A stretch of DNA of 43,662 nt. Source: CAYFFZ01 sp049976505. GTDB taxonomy: Archaea > Thermoproteota > Nitrososphaeria > Conexivisphaerales > UBA164. Made by a program: the position numbers and the translations under genes. A model generated the notes under the pieces. That model was given only the letters and a program-made list of their open reading frames with translations, made no database searches and was not told the DNA's origin. The DNA lies in contig JBMFIC010000011.1 in the NCBI GenBank assembly GCA_049976505.1, positions 1 through 43,662 of the forward strand, read 5' to 3'. This document shows, in pieces, positions 41,903 to 43,662 of the stretch. The stretch's first letter is position 1; each line of letters begins with the position of its first letter.

Positions 41903-42673
41903 ATGAGCGGCGAGCCTGTCTGGATAGATTCGCACAACCATCACTACCTCACCTCGCTCAGCGTCCTTAGCGACCTCTCTCAGAGGGGCCTCTCAGGCTT
42001 GGTTGAGGCCAGCTGGATCCCCGTGAGGCCCAGCTCCTGGTCGACTCTTGAGGATCTCTTCAGATGGCTAACTGAGGTGGAGCGGCAGAGGCTTTCAAGG
42101 ATCGGCGTCAGGCTTATGGTGGCCCTGGGCGTGCACCCCAGATGCATACCTCCAGGCTTCAGCTCAAACGTTAAGAGGCTGGAGGGCTGGCTCGAAATGA
42201 ACGGGGTGGTGGCGCTTGGCGAGGTTGGGATAGACAGCGGCTCGGAGGAGGAGAGGGAGGCCTTCAGGGAGCAGCTGAGGGTTGTTCGCGCCCTCGACAG
42301 GCCCGCCATAGTTCACACACCAAGGATGAGAAAGGCAGAGATAGCCAGGCTTGAGCTTCAGATAATCCGCGAGGTTGGATTTCCGGAGGAGCTGGCAGTG
42401 ATAGACCACTTCAACGCCGAGCTTCTTAACGAGCTTCCGAAGGGCAGGTACATGGTGGGGCTCTCGCTTCAGCCAGGAAAGCTATCCGTGGAGGAGGCCG
42501 TGGAGCTGGTCTACAGGTTGGAGCCTGAGAGGATCCTGATAAACTCCGACTCGAGCACAGAGCCAAGCGAGCCCTCCTGGGGTCTTGAGCTCCTCAGGAG
42601 GCTAAGCGAGAGGGACGGGGAGCTGGCGAGAATGGCCGGATGGAAAAATGCTCAGAGGTTTTTCGGCCTTTAG
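41903..42673 (+). CDS. TatD-family metal-dependent hydrolase
   Basis: A 256-residue TIM-barrel hydrolase of the TatD/amidohydrolase group: metal ligands in WIDSHNHHYL, Glu in VALGEVGIDSG, His in PAIVHTPRM, His in LAVIDHFNAELL, and Asp in ILINSDSSTEPSE. TatD proteins are 3'-5' exonucleases or metal-dependent phosphoesterases; archaeal forms are less studied. It diverges from the phosphoesterase with an 81-base gap and overlaps mpg by 26 nt at its 3' end, forming a small possible DNA-repair pair. Confidence 0.85.
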   Translation: MSGEPVWIDSHNHHYLTSLSVLSDLSQRGLSGLVEASWIPVRPSSWSTLEDLFRWLTEVERQRLSRIGVRLMVALGVHPRCIPPGFSSNVKRLEGWLEMNGVVALGEVGIDSGSEEEREAFREQLRVVRALDRPAIVHTPRMRKAEIARLELQIIREVGFPEELAVIDHFNAELLNELPKGRYMVGLSLQPGKLSVEEAVELVYRLEPERILINSDSSTEPSEPSWGLELLRRLSERDGELARMAGWKNAQRFFGL

Positions 42674-43250
42674 GCCTATACCCAGGTCCTTCTTCAGAAG
42701 GGAGACCGTAGAAGTTGCAAGGGATCTTATAGGAGCCCTTCTCGTCAGGAGGTTTGGGGACAGGATGGCGGCCCTCAGGATAACCGAGGTCGAGGCTTAC
42801 AGGGGAAGGGACGATCCCGCAAGCCACGCCTACAGGGGAAACAGGGGGAGAGCATCCATAATGTACGGGGAGGTGGGCATAGCGTACATATACCTCTCAT
42901 ACGGGATAAACTACTGCCTGAACGTCACAGCCAGGTCTCCGTTTCAGGAGGCGGGGGCAGTGCTCATAAGGGCGGCGGAGCCGGTCTTCGGGCTTGACCT
43001 CCTTGAAAGGGATGAAAGAAAGGGCCAGTGCAGGATAGCAAGCGGGCCTGGGAACCTTACGAGGGCCATAAGGATCGATATAAGGTACAACGGGACCGAC
43101 ATGACGAGCGACAGGACGCTCTTCTTCTCTCCAGGATACCTTAGGGATGGGGAAAGGATCGTCTCTGGCCCCAGAATAGGGATAAGCAGGGGGACTGACA
43201 GGCCCTGGAGGTTTTATATAGAGGGAAACTGCAGCGTATCAAGGCTCTAG
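42648..43250 (+). CDS. mpg: DNA-3-methyladenine glycosylase (AAG/MPG family)
   Basis: A 200-residue MPG-type glycosylase: RSFFRRETVEVARDLIGALL, the catalytic glutamate region ITEVEAYRGRDDPASHAYRG, YIYLSYGINYCLNVTA and the C-terminal SGPGNLTRAIRID. It removes alkylated and deaminated purines, leaving abasic sites for an enzyme such as endonuclease IV. The ATG 42648 lies inside tatD; the family match begins at about residue 10, so this start is reasonable. The rRNA leader follows on the same strand after 243 bases. Confidence 0.93.
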   Translation: MLRGFSAFRPIPRSFFRRETVEVARDLIGALLVRRFGDRMAALRITEVEAYRGRDDPASHAYRGNRGRASIMYGEVGIAYIYLSYGINYCLNVTARSPFQEAGAVLIRAAEPVFGLDLLERDERKGQCRIASGPGNLTRAIRIDIRYNGTDMTSDRTLFFSPGYLRDGERIVSGPRIGISRGTDRPWRFYIEGNCSVSRL

Positions 43251-43309
43251 AGCTTTATGTGGCCAGATTTTTCATGGATGCCGATCTGAAGCGAGGTTCT
43301 ATTTGTAAG

Positions 43310-43322
43310 GTAAAATTAATAA
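43310..43322 (+). promoter_or_regulatory. Possible rRNA operon promoter
   Basis: GTAAAATTAATAA-type A/T-rich box is the best TATA candidate before the 16S gene. Transcription would start at about 43345, leaving a leader of about 150 nt. Position is inferred from composition and spacing only. Confidence 0.4.
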
Positions 43323-43344
43323 GCCTGTCTTCTAAAAATAATGT

Positions 43345-43493
43345 CGCGCAATCCCGGGCGTCGTCGCCAAGATGGGCGATTGCCCGAACGATGAGGCGGC
43401 GATCTCCAAATGCGCGTACACTGATGAGGATCCAACTGTAAAGTTGGAGCTGATGCTGGCCACAGGAAGCAAATGGGTTCAAGCCGGAGCTTG
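43345..43493 (+). other. 16S rRNA 5' leader with a perfect hairpin between box C/D-like motifs
   Basis: The leader holds TGATGA (43422-43427, box C-like), a perfect 7-bp hairpin TCCAACT-GTAA-AGTTGGA (43431-43448), and CTGA (43450-43453, box D-like), which together could fold as a kink-turn for L7Ae. A second short inverted pair (TTCAAGCCGGAGCTTGAA, 43479-43496) overlaps the 16S start. The matching strand of the processing stem lies beyond the window. Confidence 0.45.
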
Positions 43494-43662
43494 AATCCGG
43501 TTGATCCTGCCGGACCCGACCGGTATCGGGGTGGGGCTAAGCCATGCAAGTCGTACGTCCCCCAGCCACGTGGGGGGCGTGGCGCACGGCTCAGTAGTAC
43601 GCAGCTAACCTACCCTAAGGAGGGGGATAATCCCGGGAAACTGGGGCTAATCCCCCATAGAC
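43494..43662 (+). rRNA. 16S rRNA, 5' end (truncated by window)
   Basis: AATCCGGTTGATCCTGCCGG starts the archaeal small-subunit rRNA, followed by the conserved GGGGCTAAGCCATGCAAGTC and AACCTACCCT, then GGGAAACTGGGG. About 169 of roughly 1,500 bases are present. The exact 5' end is estimated from family alignment. The segment CAGTAGTACGCAGC replaces the usual CAGTAACACGTGGC. Confidence 0.96.

Noticed and set aside
43259..43482. Short open frames in the rRNA leader (both strands)
   Set aside because: They lie across the rRNA promoter and leader, lack domains and TATA spacing, and are expected by chance.

Overview
The window is archaeal chromosome from a lineage of the TACK / Thermoproteota group, probably a thermophile. 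The evidence is intron-bearing tRNA genes, eukaryote-type ribosomal and RNA-processing proteins (eS19, eL31, eL39, PDCD5, Tsr3, Rpp21-like Rnp4, diphthine-ammonia ligase), TATA boxes placed about 25 nt before many start codons (leaderless mRNAs), arginine written mostly as AGG/AGA, and the 5' end of an archaeal 16S rRNA. EF-1alpha carries VDNGKSTTMGHF at the P-loop and the complex I genes run A-B-C-D-H-I-J-K-M-L-N. From memory both resemble Thaumarchaeota-like (Nitrososphaeria) lineages, so a deep, non-ammonia-oxidising thermophilic relative is my best guess; this placement is inference. SepF implies FtsZ-based division, unlike classical Crenarchaeota.

Layout. 1-2.0 kb: end of a CDC48-type AAA ATPase, a HIT protein and an aldo/keto reductase. 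2.16 kb: tRNA-Leu(CAA) with a short non-canonical intron. 2.4-7.7 kb: a complete BMP-type (nucleoside-like) ABC importer operon with an unknown membrane-anchored last gene. 7.7-11.7 kb: a UbiD-family decarboxylase, then hisD-hisC. 11.8 kb: a 35-residue hyperacidic tryptophan-repeat peptide gene with its own promoter. 12-15.4 kb: DUF711, tsr3, dph6 and endonuclease IV. 15.6-25.4 kb: an 11-gene complex I operon without NuoE/F/G. 25.4-27.8 kb: ITPase, an unknown secreted anchored protein, an inverted-repeat element and superoxide dismutase. 27.9-28.3 kb: a frameshifted remnant of an FGGY sugar kinase. 28.4-29.6 kb: eS19-PDCD5-eL39-eL31. 29.6-33.5 kb: ADP-forming acyl-CoA synthetase, a PEBP protein and EF-1alpha. 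33.5-34.1 kb: an unknown helical protein and SepF. 34.3-35.9 kb: a radical SAM/SPASM protein. 36.1-38.9 kb: korDABC. 38.96 kb: tRNA-Gln(CTG) with a canonical intron. 39.1-43.3 kb: sufC, rnp4, a phospholipase C-like phosphoesterase interrupted by an in-frame TAG, tatD and mpg. 43.3-43.66 kb: rRNA leader and 16S 5' end.

Together the genes suggest a heterotroph that imports nucleoside-like solutes, oxidises 2-oxoacids with ferredoxin (KorDABC), may conserve energy by ADP-forming acyl-CoA synthetase, and may pass ferredoxin electrons to the NuoEFG-less complex I. No mobile element, prophage or CRISPR array is seen. The least explained items are the acidic Trp peptide, the unknown gene beside sepF, the last gene of the importer operon, the altered HisD active site, the interrupted phosphoesterase, the apparent CTG start of korC, and the divergent 16S 5' segment.
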